Counted from the first letter of the stretch, positions 48,773 to 62,102 are shown. The stretch: DNA of 64,000 bases from Margaritifera margaritifera (GCA_029931535.1 JAQPZY010001675.1:2106001-2170000); one strand, 5' to 3'. The notes: a model not told the origin generated them from the letters alone. Numbers and translations are program-made.

Positions 48773-49470
48773 CCGATCAAGTTCCTCAAAATTACTCAGC
48801 CTAAATGGCAAATATTGTCGTGATTTCAAATTTTTATTTAGAAAGGAATAGTTTATTTTAAGGAAAATACAAGTTTGTATTTAGAAAGGAATAGTTTATT
48901 TTAAGGAAAATACAAGTTTGTATTGAGAAAGGAATAGTTTATTTTAACGAAAATACAAGTTTGTATTTAGAAAGGAATAGTTTATTTTAGGGAAAATACA
49001 AGTTTGTATTTAGAAAGGAATAGTTTATTTTAAGGAAAATACAAGTTTGTATTGAGAAAGGAATAGTTTATTTTAAGGAAAATACAAGTTTGTATTTAGA
49101 AAGGAATAGTTTATTTTAACGAAAATACAAGTTTGTATTTAGAAAGGAATAGTTTATTTTAAGGAAAATACAAGTTTGTATTTAGAAAGGAATAGTTTAT
49201 TTTAAAGAAAATACAAGTTGTATTTAGAAAGGAATAGTTTATTTTAAAGAAAATACAAGTTGTATTTAGAAAGGAATAGTTTATTTTAAGGAAAATACAA
49301 GTTTGTATTTAGAAAGGAATAGTTTATTTTAAAGAAAATACAAGTTGTATTTAGAAAGGAATAGTTTATTTTAAAGAAAATACAAGTTGTATTTAGAAAG
49401 GAATAGTTTATTTTAAAGAAAATACAAGTTCTATTTAGAAAGGAATAGTTTATATTAGGGAAAATACAGA
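48771..49470 (-). repeat. 43-bp minisatellite plus flank, right arm of large inverted repeat
   Basis: A 69-bp flank (TGCCGATCAAGTTCCTCAAA...) differs from the left flank's reverse complement at about four positions. It is followed by about 14-15 copies of the same 43-bp unit in reverse orientation. Several distal units lack one T (AAGTTGTATT), a subtype that has spread locally. Confidence 0.92.
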
Positions 49471-50383
49471 CTATGAAGATCGATATTCATGGATTATGTG
49501 TTTAACTTTACAGTTTAATAAAATAATGTGAGCTCTCTGATTATAATTATTTCTTCTCGCAAAACTCTAATGGAAAATACCTTTACTGTGTACTCTGTTT
49601 TAATTACATTAAAATGTCTATCAAATCTAGTATTTTTTCACTTTTAATATTTAGTATGATGTATGTGTTTCCCCCAAAAAATAAATACAACAATACTTGG
49701 CAGGTAAACCGTGAAGCTTCCAAGATTACCTGATCCGGTTTTTATCATCATAATAAATTAAAATTTGCTGTTTGTAGCACTGTCAATACATGACATTTGT
49801 CTGATTTAAATACAGCTAAACAGCTTCTTTTTTTCTTTTTTTTAAAAATATTTTTTATTCCTGGCATCTGTAGAAAAGCCAAAAAATTACTTCCTTATCC
49901 GTAGAACACTTCCTCATCCCCAAGGACACTTCTTTTTCAAAGATGGAATGTATAAATTATGGTAAACTACAAAATTGGCCTTTACAAAATTGAAGAAAAT
50001 TATTTAATGACATTTCACAATCTTGATAATATTACGCAATTTACCATTCTGTACCAATTAAGAAGTAAGATTAAATCAAATGTTCCATGTCTGTCAAGCG
50101 ATTTCATTGAAGATGATTCAAAGGCAAATATTAGAGCAGTTTTTTATTCTGTCTTCCAATCACATTCTGATCTTGGCGACAGATTGAAACATTTTGCATA
50201 GCGTCTTATCGAATGTGTGATCTATGCAGAAACGGCAGAGGTTGTCAGGCAAACCGCATTCAATTAGTAGGAAGGTATAATTGCACAATCACGAGAATCA
50301 ATCATGATAGCCAATGCTCCAAGAATATTCTGCACGGTTTTGTGCCAGGCGCTGAACCAAAGTGCTTCAACCTAAATTCACTT
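49471..50383. other. non-coding stretch
   Basis: Two plus-strand frames of 76-80 codons (49959-50201, 50213-50443) have ordinary composition, but I recognise nothing and see no clear splice sites. Confidence 0.35.
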
Positions 50384-50384
50384 A

Positions 50385-50385
<1 letters not shown>

Positions 50386-50426
<41 letters not shown>
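50386..50426 (+). repeat. (GT)n microsatellite
   Basis: About 20 GT units. Confidence 0.95.
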
Positions 50427-50428
<2 letters not shown>

Positions 50429-51985
50429 AGATTTATGCAATAACTCCCATAAATGAGTTCATACTTTCCTCAATTGTAAAGATCTAAAATGAAAACAAAA
50501 ATTTACAAAATGCTTACTATTAAACAGACTTATCAAGCATCTACTGTAAATCCATTTTTCCAAAAGTCGTACACTGCTTTAGTCCAAGTCAGTTTGGAAT
50601 ACATTTAGTTACATTTAAAGGCTTATACTGGCCGTTAACATTGAAAACCACTACAAATTCGTTAACCTCTTTGTCATCATAAATAATACATAGCGGCCTT
50701 GTTGAAAACAAAACAGGTTTGTGCCAAATTTCAGGGAGGGTTTTTACGTTTTACAGGGTTAGACGGTACAAGCAATCTCACCACATAACCACCGTAAATG
50801 GATATAGTTAGCTGCATTTTAATTATTTTTAATTCTCACAAAATCCTCTCTCTATGTTAAATATTTTTCTGAGCTTAAAGGATAAATTAAAATCTGTCAC
50901 ACTCTCAGTGAACCAAAGGTATTTCATTTCATCTTCATCTGCTATTCGTAAAACATTTATCTGAATGATATATGCTTTGCTACCATTATAACTGAAATCA
51001 ATCACACAAAATGGAAGTCTTTTGTATTATAGGCAAACCAACTTACTACTGACACGTTATAACATGTTCAATGTATAATAATAATAATAATAATAGACAG
51101 CTGAATGAATCTTGACATATACGTTAGCAGTTAACGAAACTGTATACACTTTAGTTAAACTCAATCCTTTTCTTGACAAAAGTGGGTTTTTTGCCAACGT
51201 ATTTTGCACTTATATTGAAGAATTCATCCTACGATAAACAGGTTAATTTTTGCACCTAAAAGTGGAAAATGTTGAGGTAAAAATGTTACATGAAGTCAAA
51301 AATGTTTAAAATTAACCAGAAAAGGAAAACTATACACTACTACAAGAAATATCAAACAGGAAGAGACGGAATGGCTTGCTGAAACAAACGGCCTAAATGT
51401 TATGTACGTGTTATATACAAGACTCTTGCAAGGATTTGCTAGGTGAGAATTGTAACAGCTTATCACCAGGTCCTTCCTTTCTGATATTTAAACACATAAG
51501 GGAAATAAATTTAGTTAAAATGTTTGTTTGTTTGGGGGTTTTTTTAAATGGCTGATCTTTAGAGAAGAGCGAACCATTGTAGCCTACATAAAACAGATTT
51601 TGTATCTAAATTTTAAAAAAAAGAAAAACAATTATGACACGTATGTTCTTTTCGTAACTTTTACTTGTTCTTCCTTGACCTTCACATCTTGATTTGTCGA
51701 CTGGAAATGCTGCCGCAATAAACCCATCGCTACTACTGAATGCGCCATATTAATAATTAATTTTTCATACCTATCAAAATGAAAGTCTGAGGTGACTAGC
51801 ACCTGAGATATTTTGTATCCAAATGATGAAGCATTTAGAAAGCATTACACCCTCTTCAAAGCGTTGGACATATAGAAAATTGTGCTTTGATTGTTGATGC
51901 TGCTCACTTGCAATTTGATCCGATGTGTTCTAGGTTAGTAGCGAATGTAAGATTATAAAACATATTAGCTCTTGTATGTACCCCA
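50427..51985. other. non-coding stretch
   Basis: No recognisable feature apart from a short (ATA)n tract near 51077-51095. Confidence 0.4.
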
Positions 51986-52072
51986 TTCACAACTTCGAGG
52001 TCAATTCTACGGATCATACCTTGAATGTATTCCGATATCTGCCATTGGAACCACCTTGGCTTTCACGAAACA

Positions 52073-52137
52073 AGGATTGAACGAGAAGTTGCGAATGCAT
52101 CAAACTAGTATACATTCGCAACTTCTCGGTCAATCCT
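52073..52137 (+). repeat. hairpin with 24-25-bp arms
   Basis: GGATTGAACGAGAAGTTGCGAATG (52074-52097) pairs with CATTCGCAACTTCTCGGTCAATCC (52113-52136) with one mismatch across a 15-nt loop. A third, direct copy of the right arm, more diverged, is at 51986-52008. Confidence 0.85.
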
Positions 52138-52139
52138 AC

Positions 52140-53746
52140 AGGCAATCCAATCGTAGAAATGGCAGAAGTGGTCCGAATAGACTGCGGTTTCTTTTATGCG
52201 AAGAAATTCCGGCGAACAAATTGTATAATTTTTCTGTAAATTACGGAGTCAACATGCATCCGAGGCATGTTTTTGTCTTGTAGAATAGCCAAGGTATGTA
52301 CTAAAAGCGATTAAAAGTGATTACATGGATCATTGATAAAGTTACAGATATTATTACAACGTTGTAATAAAGTATATGTTCGCAGTTTCCACTCCTCAGA
52401 ATGTGTTCTGCACCTATACTGTATTGGAAGATTATTTTACGGCATCTTAAAATAAAATTCGCTTATCTTTAAACTACGTTCTAACTATAGAGAGACGGCT
52501 GCAGAGCAATTCATCGATATAATATATCAAATCATGGTGGTGATAAGTGTTGAGATAACATGAACAATAAATAATGAAATATCTATAAGATTGTCCACTG
52601 ACGAATTTGGTACATATATATAATTAAACGACAAATACTATAGTGCTGGCTGCTTACGTCAAAACTGGTTTGCTTCATTCATAGATAATATATCCTTTTC
52701 CAGACATGTAGCTCTTTCTTGTTAGTTTGATCTTTTTTTCCACTTCAGATCTCTTCATTATTCTGGATAGTTATTCTTCTCTGTGCCAAAATGTAAATAC
52801 TTATTGTTGTACGCGTGTCACTATGTGTGTGTGTGTTTGTGTGTGTATCTGTGTATGTTCTTCATTGTACCCTAAGGTAGACCTTACTTTCTATATATAT
52901 AACTTTGCATGTTCATGACTATGTTGAATCATGAAAAAAAACAGTCTGGCATTTTCTTTATGCGTTTTCGATAGTATATATTTTCATTAGAGAAGATGAC
53001 GTTTGCTCAGTTATTTTGCATTTCATCTTCTTCTATGCACAATTTGTAGGTAACAGAGCTAAACACTTTTAGATTTAAGTAATCCTATATTTGAAAACTG
53101 ACATTTGATAAAGTGTTTGATAGATTTAACTTAACAAGCAAAAAAGGCATAATAAACACAAATAAGATAACTTTGTCAAAAAAACAATAAGTACAGAAAT
53201 TTCACAAATCACTCTTAGCTTTCGGATGAATGCACTGTTATTTTTACTGCCAATCAAAATACGAAAAGTGCTGAATGAAAGGGTACACGAGGACAATCTC
53301 GTCTCTTTTATTGTCGGAAATACTGTTGAAGATTAGCTCGATATTTTGTCTTGTAACTAAACCGACCAGATTTTAAAATGGATAAACTTAGAGCAAGTTA
53401 CGCATTGTTGTGCTTAGTATACCACCGTTACTTATTTCTAATACACTATCCACAAAGGATTAAATAAATCAAATGGTATTAGTAATGATACGCTGTTAAA
53501 TAATCCATCTATAATTAAATCAAAAGCACGAGGCGGACAATAGGATTAGATTTAAGAAAATAACAAATGTATCAGACCAAAATGAATAACATGAACAAGA
53601 CAGTAAAGTGATGAATGAATGAATGAAAACAAGTATTCCCATGCAAACAATATCTTAAAAGAGATCAGATTTTATAAAAAGTATGACAGGTATGCTCTTG
53701 TCTCATAATTACCACATCAGCTAGTCATGACTACTTCGCAATAAAT
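52140..53746. other. non-coding stretch
   Basis: A short (GT)n-like tract at about 52824-52856; otherwise nothing recognisable. Confidence 0.4.
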
Positions 53747-54153
53747 TTCGGTGAATCTGACGTGAGACCCTGAGGCCAAATGGGGGTGTATTTAGTTTTT
53801 GGTGAATCTAACTCGAGCCCCTGAGGCCAAATAAGGTGTGTTTAGATTTCGGTGAATCTGACGCAAGCCCCTAAAGCCAAATGAGGTGTATTTAGTTTTC
53901 GGTGAATCTGATGCGATCCCCTGTGGCCAAATGAGGTGTATTTAGTTTTCGGTGAATCTGACGCAAGAACCTGAGGCCAAATGGGGGTGTATTTAGTTTT
54001 CGGTGAATCTAACTCGAGCCCCTGAGGCCAAATACGGTGTGTTTAGTTTTCGGTGAATCTGACGCAAGCCCCTATAGCTAAATAAGGTGTATTTAGTTTT
54101 CGGTGAATCTGACGCAAACCCCTGAGGCCAAATGGGGTGTATGTAGTTTTCAG
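53747..54153 (+). repeat. 50-bp minisatellite, 8 copies
   Basis: GGTGAATCT recurs at 53750, 53801, 53851, 53901, 53951, 54002, 54052 and 54102. The unit carries CCCCTGAGGCCAAAT and GGTGTATTTAGTTTTC. Copies 1-2 and 5-6 share a one-base insertion (GGGGG) and the TAACTCGAG variant, so a multi-unit block was duplicated. Confidence 0.93.
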
Positions 54154-55029
54154 ACCAATAGATATTAAAGAAGTAATTGTTTCAATTCAAAATCGTCTTT
54201 CATGAATGTGATATTCTCACGGATTTCTGTTAGAAAGAACTTTGTTTTGCATATGTATGCTTACAAAAACTATTGATCATTAGCATGTTTGCATTGACAT
54301 GTAAGTATCTGGTTACCCTAGTGATCGTCAACTCCCGAATCAAGCAAATGACACGAATTTGGTCATTCCGAACCCTACCATTCGCATCATGAAGCTAACA
54401 CAGTGCAGAAATTGTTTTTATTGACTCAATGGCTTTTGACTTTAACACGTGCAGAAACGTTTATTGAGTATGACATATATTTTGCATACTACTATGGATA
54501 ATGACAAAAAAATTTTATTTGTCCTGCAGTACGGTGTTCGTTTATCACGCTCGGTTAGACCGCGGTATTTCGTGATATCGAGCAACTTGAAATGGTAATC
54601 AACTAGAGAAAATGTAGATAATATAACAAAGAAATCTATTTACTATCCTGTTGTATCTTCTGCAGTCACTATTGATTTACTGTAGGAGTCAACGTATTTT
54701 AATTGTCTCAATTAGTAATGGCTATGTTATACAAAATATTCCATTCAAACTTGATATATAAAGAAAATAAGTAAAAACACAAATATGTATTTTGATCCAG
54801 ACTGTCACCTGTCTGTTTCTTATACTAATGGAAAACTAAACATATAATCACATAAGCAAATTTACATACCAATTTAAGACATGCATGTTGTGTGGATAAT
54901 ACATACCAAAAAACTAAGAGAAAGGTGAAAAATAATGTTAAAGTTTGAAATTTGATTAGAGTGGATTCCTTTGCTTACCATTTGTAGCGTTGTAACACAT
55001 TTAAGTAAATTCATTACAAAGAAGGCCAA
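54154..55029. other. non-coding stretch
   Basis: No recognisable feature. Confidence 0.4.
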
Positions 55030-55111
55030 CTGAGGTTACCTTAGCTCTATAAGTCCCTAGTTACGCTGATGGTGATATAACTAGGGATTTATAGAGCAAA
55101 AGTAACTTCAG
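55030..55111 (+). ncRNA. pre-miRNA-sized hairpin (or micro-MITE)
   Basis: Positions 55030-55063 pair with 55078-55111 without bulges: 30 Watson-Crick pairs, 2 G-T pairs and 2 mismatches over 34 positions, with a 14-nt loop CGCTGATGGTGATA. Length (82 nt) and near-continuous pairing fit a microRNA precursor. A minimal inverted-repeat element or a degenerate transposon end would look the same. I recognise no known mature microRNA seed. Confidence 0.45.
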
Positions 55112-55121
55112 ATAAAATAAG

Positions 55122-55213
55122 CTATGTTTTTAGATACACTGTTGACGATACACTATGTTTTTAGATACACTGTTGACGATACACTATGTTTTTAGATACA
55201 CTGTTGACGAGAA
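55122..55213 (+). repeat. 31-bp minisatellite, 3 copies
   Basis: TAGATACACTGTTGACGA recurs at 55131, 55162 and 55193. Confidence 0.93.
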
Positions 55214-56291
55214 TAAATCTGAACAATAACTTTAAAAAAATTAAACAAAGCTGCGAGCGTCCAAACTTTCCATTTAAATGATTATTGCTAAACAAACCGC
55301 GATAGAGTCTCAAACTAATTGTCGCATTCTCGTCAAATAAAGATAAGATCATCGATAACTGTTTTGCAACTCTGAGTTCTTATCAGGTTCTAGCTAAAAT
55401 ATCACCGTGGATAACCGACTTTTAATTTTTGATGAATACGAAGGATAAGTTATGTAAATACTACGGGTTTTGTTTGTGATGGGGCAGCCCTGGGAGGGAG
55501 GGGGGACGGTATTTTTCTATTTTGTTTGTTCAAGTACATCCTCATTTTTGAAAACCTACGAAGATGTGATCAGGTTTCTTCAACTTCGGACGTTACAACT
55601 ATTCCCATTGTACGCTGTGTTCAACTTTCCTTTTCAATACTGTTATAATTTTATTTTTTACAGTTCTGTACGTAGTATATTTTAAATCATTACATTTAAT
55701 TATATCTCCTATCGATTCACTATAATAGAAAAAAAATGTTTTACAATTGACCATATCGCATATCACGACACGGATTTTAAAAAAAAGAAAGTATTGTCAA
55801 GATTTTCTCAGTAGTTACGTTTCTTGAATTTTTATCGCACAAGTTATGGCAGATAATGGCTAAAAACAGTTAATTTTCGTTGCCATGACGATTGTGCTTG
55901 TAAAATACTGGTTATTTATTGCTATCAATGTAAGATTAATATATTTATTAATGCATCAAGAAAAATCACTTGACACCAATATATCAGTGATGTACTTTTT
56001 TGCCAATTAATTAAATCCTATAATTATAGTCTAAAGAACAAGATCCCATATGTTTAAAATATACATTTGGGAGAGGTTTTTCTGTACAGACTCAACCCAG
56101 TTCGATCAAAGTGCTTGTCTTATTCAGCTTACTGTTACTGCCTTTTCATGATGCACAGCGGTAAACTTGTGTACTGAGGTTGTAATGAGCTGACAGAAGG
56201 GCTGAGTTAAAAAGAACTAACTATCATATTATGTGGGAGATGGTATTAGGGTTAAGAGACCATTATGTACGGCCAATACTGTGGCGCTTAC
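55214..56291. other. non-coding stretch
   Basis: No recognisable feature. Confidence 0.4.
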
Positions 56292-56502
56292 TGCCACTCG
56301 CACCGTGGTTGGTTATCATCGGTCGGCAGATTACCAATGAGATGTCTTCACTGAAAATGATAACGATTGCAGCCAAAATCTGAGATGACTGTGTAAAATA
56401 TTCAGGAGTTGTTAGATTGATTGGTTCATTGTGTAGCTTATTCCAGTATAGTTTTGAAAGAATGTTAACAAGATCTAATTTCAAGAATACGGGATAACTA
56501 GC
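56292..56502 (-). CDS. candidate internal exon, unrecognised
   Basis: On the minus strand the sequence is open between an acceptor (CATGCAG, AG at 56504-56503) and a good donor (GGCA|GTAAGC, GT at 56291-56290). The peptide begins ASYPVFLKLDLVNILSKLYW and includes SSQILAAIVIIF. The length, 211 nt, is typical of an animal exon. I do not recognise the domain, and no partner exon was found. Confidence 0.33.
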
Positions 56503-57899
<1,397 letters not shown>

Positions 57900-58015
57900 G
57901 GTAATGTGTAAAAAAGGTAATGTGCAGGTCGTGTAAAAAAGGTAATGTACAGCTCGTGTAAAAAAGGTAGTGTACACCTTGTCTAAAAAAGGTAATGTAC
58001 AGTTTGTGTAAAAAA
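57900..58015 (+). repeat. 25-bp minisatellite, about 4 copies
   Basis: GGTAATGTACAG...GTGTAAAAAA recurs at 57916, 57941, 57966 and 57991. Confidence 0.88.
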
Positions 58016-58272
58016 GAAAAACAAAAACAAAAAAAAAACAAGAAAAAAAAAAATAACGCTCATTCTACTTCGTAAAGATAACGGTACAATGTTTATAATA
58101 AAACAACAACAAATAGCACGGGAGAGCCAATAAGATATTTGCTTACATAAAGTATAAAGTTTAGGTCAAGATAATAATCTTGCATTACTCAAGTGACACA
58201 TTTTAAAGCAACAAGGAATTCTGGAGGCAACGAAATATTCATCAGATTGATTTATCAAATATGTATAACATG

Positions 58273-58521
58273 CAGTGGTGTACTGGCCATTAGGCATACC
58301 AGGACAAATCCCTGTGGGCCGCCGTAAAAAAAATCCGTTTTTACCGGTGTTTTACTGGTGTGAGCCAAACCCCGGGCCTGTCCCGGCAGACCGCCACATC
58401 GGTGGGCCGGTGGGCCGTCAAAAAAATCCGTTTTTACCGGTGTTTTACTGGTGTGAGCAAAACCCCGGGCCTGTTCCGGCAGATAAGTACAGGGCCGAGT
58501 TGCTTACCCAGTACACTCCTG
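58273..58521 (+). mobile_element. hAT-type MITE, copy 1
   Basis: Terminal inverted repeats CAGTGGTGTACTGG and CCAGTACACTCCTG enclose 249 bp. Perfect 8-bp target duplications ATAACATG flank it (58265-58272 and 58522-58529). The CAG...GTG-type termini and 8-bp duplication are hallmarks of the hAT superfamily. Inside, a segment of roughly 74-80 bp (AAAATCCGTTTTTACCGGTG...CCCGGGCCTG) is duplicated in tandem. There is no transposase, so it would need one in trans. GC content is far above the flanks. Confidence 0.93.
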
Positions 58522-58599
58522 ATAACATGTATAACCAGTAATCAATACGCTAAGGCTAATCAGGTGCACGAGTGGAAAATCGAATATATTGAAAAGAAA

Positions 58600-58710
58600 A
58601 AGAAAAAAAGTATAAAAAATCCCAAAACAAACAAACGAAACAAACAAACAAACAAAAACAAAACAAACAAACAACAAACAAGCAAACAAAAAACACGGAG
58701 AAAAAAATAA
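58600..58710 (+). repeat. (AAAC)n-like A-rich tract
   Basis: Imperfect CAAA repeats. The open frame across it is an artefact. Confidence 0.8.
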
Positions 58711-58980
58711 AGGGACGCAACTCTCAATTTATTACGCTATCAAATTCCGAAATAGTTTCCACTTCATTTCCACCCAGTTTCCAGCTAATACACTTTACGT
58801 CAAAGTACAAAGGTAAAATACTATAATAGTACATTTGGTAGATGTAACTGCCGTAAGTGTTCAGTTCATGACTCATAATAACAATGTTTAATTGAATTTT
58901 AAGAGCAGAGAACATGTAGCGAAAACAAAGTATTATTCAACTACATGAACTAGATTCAGTAATTTTAACTACGATTATTA

Positions 58981-59080
58981 CCCCCTCCCGCCCGCCCCCC
59001 CCCCCCAAAAAAAAGAAAATAATAAAAAATTAAAAACATTGTACTGGAAATTAGTATTTGTATTCATTAGAGAACATGAC

Positions 59081-59121
<41 letters not shown>
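58981..59121. repeat. C-run/A-run and a 39-nt T-run
   Basis: C-rich sequence then A-rich sequence at 58981-59037, and an uninterrupted T tract at 59083-59121. Confidence 0.9.
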
Positions 59122-59124
<3 letters not shown>

Positions 59125-60099
59125 TCTGGATGTCCATATACCAAACGGAACTTTGAATGGTTAGGTAAACGATAAGAATCCGACTTTACCAAACAAATGA
59201 TTCAAAGATCTTCTTGTGAATAAATACGTGAATATAAGCGGATTTGTGTTTTCAAAGAAGAGTGATGTGTTACTGAATCATTAAAACTTTCTTTTATAAT
59301 TTTGGAGGGAAGAGGAAAAGTGCAAACGAAGAGCGTCTTTACCAAAGAATTTTAATGTATATAGTTGCAAGATATTCGAAGTAATATAGCATCAAATAAA
59401 GTTAGAGCTCGTAGAAATACCCCCACTGATTTGATATATAGATAGATATATACCATTTTTATACATGAGTGCCCCACCACACACACACACACACAAACAC
59501 ACAAACACACACACACACACACACGGGTCTCTACTCTAATTCTTCCTCTCCAAAGCTAGGCATGTACTTTCCCATCGGTGTCTGAGACGTACGAGTCCAT
59601 CGAGAACATTAACTTTTAACAAGCATAGTTCGTTTAGTAGCGTGACACCTTTCTCAAAATGGGCAGGTTAATAAACACCACTTATTTATCCAATAGTAAT
59701 TTCAAGAGAATGACTACAGGGTTTGTGTTTCTGTACTTTTTTTAATTTCAGAAGAGCAAGAATTGCAATTACACTATGGGAAGATGATGTGATGGCATGG
59801 ATATCATCCACAACGGTCACCCGTCAAATAGCAGGACGAATCATAGAAAGCGACTCAAAGCGATAAATATCATGGTTAGAATTAGCTTCTTTTCGCATTT
59901 TTATCAGTTGAACAGTGAGTGGACAGTGACACAATTAAAATCAAAGCCTATTGCTTCAGAAGGAACTGATGGGAAAGCACATAAACAAGACGCATATTTT
60001 CCAACGTTTTGAAAGCGAATGTCCGTAAGTTTCACCTGCAGTGTCAGTGTTCAATGAGTTTATTTAATACAGTTTAATTTCGTATCGAACTACTTTTCA
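59122..60099. other. non-coding stretch with (CA)n
   Basis: An interrupted (CA)n lies at about 59478-59525. No gene recognised. Confidence 0.5.
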
Positions 60100-60229
60100 A
60101 ACTCTGGCTTGACTATCTTGAGTACTAAAGAGGGGGCAATCTAAAGTAGAAATGAATTAATATGACTCTGGCTTGATTATCTTGAGTACTGAAGAGGGCA
60201 ATCTACATTAGAAATGAATTACTATGGAG
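60100..60229 (+). repeat. tandem duplication, about 66 bp
   Basis: ACTCTGGCTTGA(C/T)TATCTTGAGTACT occurs twice, each copy ending in AGAAATGAATTA. Confidence 0.85.
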
Positions 60230-60573
60230 TCTAGCTGTACTGATACATTTATAAACAAAATATAGAACATTTTACGAACTCGTCAAACGACAGAGAGTCA
60301 GCACACAACATCGATACTTTTCATAATCAATTAATAAAACATTATTAGCACCTTGAATTCGGTTTAGAAGCCATTATAGACAAATGATATGTCAGCTCAT
60401 TTTCATGTCTGAAATCATTATCACTGAGACGATAAGCTATCAATAATTTGATTATCTCTAGCAAACTGACGAGTGTTCATACACGAAAGATAATAAAACA
60501 TGGGAAAAATATTTTTCCAAATTTTGTTTGAAGCAAAGAAACCGGAACTTAAATGTCATTCTTGCAGCTTGTC

Positions 60574-60775
60574 TCTTTAAAATTCCATTATAGTGGAAAA
60601 CAGCAAAGATTGTTGCAAAAGTAATCTAATGGCAGTACTCGTGTATGAAAAAATAAAAATTGAAAGACAGTCTAAGAGAATGAAACACATTTTGCAAGAG
60701 AGTAAAATAGATCCATTACCAAGAACGAAAGTGTCCATTGCGGTGTTTCGCAGGGAAGCTGGCATGCAAGTCTGA
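60574..60775 (+). CDS. weak candidate terminal exon
   Basis: A pyrimidine-rich stretch ending in CATTATAG precedes an open frame ending at a stop at 60775 (contains SKIDPLPRTKVSIAVF). It is Lys/Arg-rich and unrecognised. The opposite strand is also open. Confidence 0.18.
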
Positions 60776-60894
60776 AATCATTTCCCATGTGTAACAAAGA
60801 TGACGAACAAAAGTCCCGATAATTAACTTTACCTACCCTTATTATTTGTATTGCAATTATACCACTTACTAAACAGCTGGTCTGGATCATTTAA

Positions 60895-60955
60895 TCTCGT
60901 GGTATGTGTGCCTGACTGTGAAACAGAAGTGCAGGGCTCGATCCTTTGCCGGCTA
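60895..60955 (+). repeat. decayed tRNA-derived SINE head
   Basis: GTGGTATGTGTGCCTGACTGTGAAACAGAAG resembles a tRNA from A box through anticodon stem. GGGCTCGATCC (60933-60943) follows as a B box at the right distance. No CCA-proximal acceptor pairing is evident, so this is a repeat rather than a tRNA gene. Confidence 0.45.
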
Positions 60956-61333
60956 CATAACTAAGGTTGTCTTTATGACCTCTAATGTCAGTAAAGTTTC
61001 CTGTTCAAGATGTAGTCTGCCATGATAATGATAATTAAAAATTACTGTCTCTGGAAAAGAGAAAGTTTTGGAATTAAAGAAGATGAAGAAAGAGGAAAGA
61101 GGAAAAGAATGTTTCAAACATCTTATGTTGATTAACCAGGTGTAAATATACATATAGCGTCGACCAATACATTTATCCCTTTAGCAGATTAAGTAAAAAA
61201 GTTTCTCTTGGTACTATCTATCTTTATATCAGTAAATCTATCCATGTTATTATCTATTATTCGATTTCATTTATGTATGTATGGTATCTGGCTTTACACT
61301 TTTATTATTGGGAAGGAAAATCTTTAGGCAGAT

Positions 61334-61690
61334 AGGTGGACATACTTTTAGGCGTTTAAAAGTTTTAATAGGTGGACATATTTTTAAGCGTTTAAAAGTG
61401 TTAATAGGTGGACAGACTTTTAAGCGTTTAAAAGTGTTAATAGGTGAACATACTTTTAAGCGTTTAAAAGTGTTAATAGGTGAACATACTTTTAAGGGTT
61501 TAAAAGTTTTAATAGGTGAACATACTTTTAAGCGTTTAAAAGTTTTAATAGGTGGACATATTTTTAAGCGTTTAAAAGTCTTAACAGGTGAACATACATT
61601 TAAGCGTTTAAAAGTGTTAATAGGTGAACATACTTTTAAGCGTTTAGAAGTGTTAATAGGTGAACATATTTTAAGTATTTAAAAGTGTTA
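61334..61690 (+). repeat. 36-bp minisatellite, about 10 copies
   Basis: Unit AGGTGAACATACTTTTAAGC plus GTTTAAAAGTGTTAAT. The 12-codon length keeps one frame open (GEHTFKRLKVLI per unit). The unit lacks the Cys and His spacing of a zinc finger, so I do not call a gene. Confidence 0.93.
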
Positions 61691-61734
61691 CAATTATGAT
61701 TTTAATATGTGTTCAACTTCTAAACAGACAACTT

Positions 61735-61805
61735 TACAGAGTAGGTGGGTAGATAAATAAATTGGTAGGAAGGTACGCAAGGTAGGCAAGTAGGTAGGTA
61801 GGTTT
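61735..61805 (+). repeat. degenerate GTAG tetranucleotide tract
   Basis: Repeated GTAGGT/GGTAGG words. Confidence 0.7.
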
Positions 61806-61862
61806 TATAAATGTAAATAAACTGGTTTATAACGAAAGTGAAAGGTACTTTATATTCACATA

Positions 61863-62102
61863 CAGGGGTGTACTGGGTAAGCAACTCGGCCCTGGACTTA
61901 TCTGCCGGGACAGGCCCGGGGTTTTGCTCACACCAGTAAAACACCGGTAAAAACGGATTTTTTTGACGGCCCACCGATCCGGCGGTCTGCCGGGACAGGC
62001 CCGGGTTATTGCTCACACCAGTAAAACACCGGTAAAAACGGATTTTTTTGCGGCGGACCACCGGGATTTGTCCCGGTATGCCCAATGGCTAGTACACCAC
62101 TG
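61863..62102 (-). mobile_element. hAT-type MITE, copy 2
   Basis: Same family as 58273-58521 in reverse orientation. Termini CAGGGGTGTACTGG and CTAGTACACCACTG are flanked by 8-bp duplications TTCACATA (61855-61862) and TTCACAGA (62103-62110), matching at 7 of 8 positions. It carries the same internal tandem duplication as copy 1, so that feature predates the spread of the family. Confidence 0.92.

Noticed and set aside
54543..54577. Short nested inverted repeats (TATCACG...CGTGATA)
   Set aside because: Seven-base outer arms with partial inner pairing are too short to separate from chance in 64 kb.
58275..58710. Proline-rich protein from frames reading PFLPVFYWCE repeats
   Set aside because: The frame lies wholly inside a hAT MITE with target duplications. 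The opposite-strand copy at 61.9 kb gives the same peptide for the same reason.
60895..60955. Functional tRNA gene
   Set aside because: A- and B-box-like segments are present, but acceptor and T-stem pairing and a terminator are not evident. It fits a decayed SINE head.
61281..61682. Zinc-finger array suggested by GEHTFKRL repeats
   Set aside because: The 12-residue period lacks the C2H2 cysteines and histidines. It is a 36-bp minisatellite.
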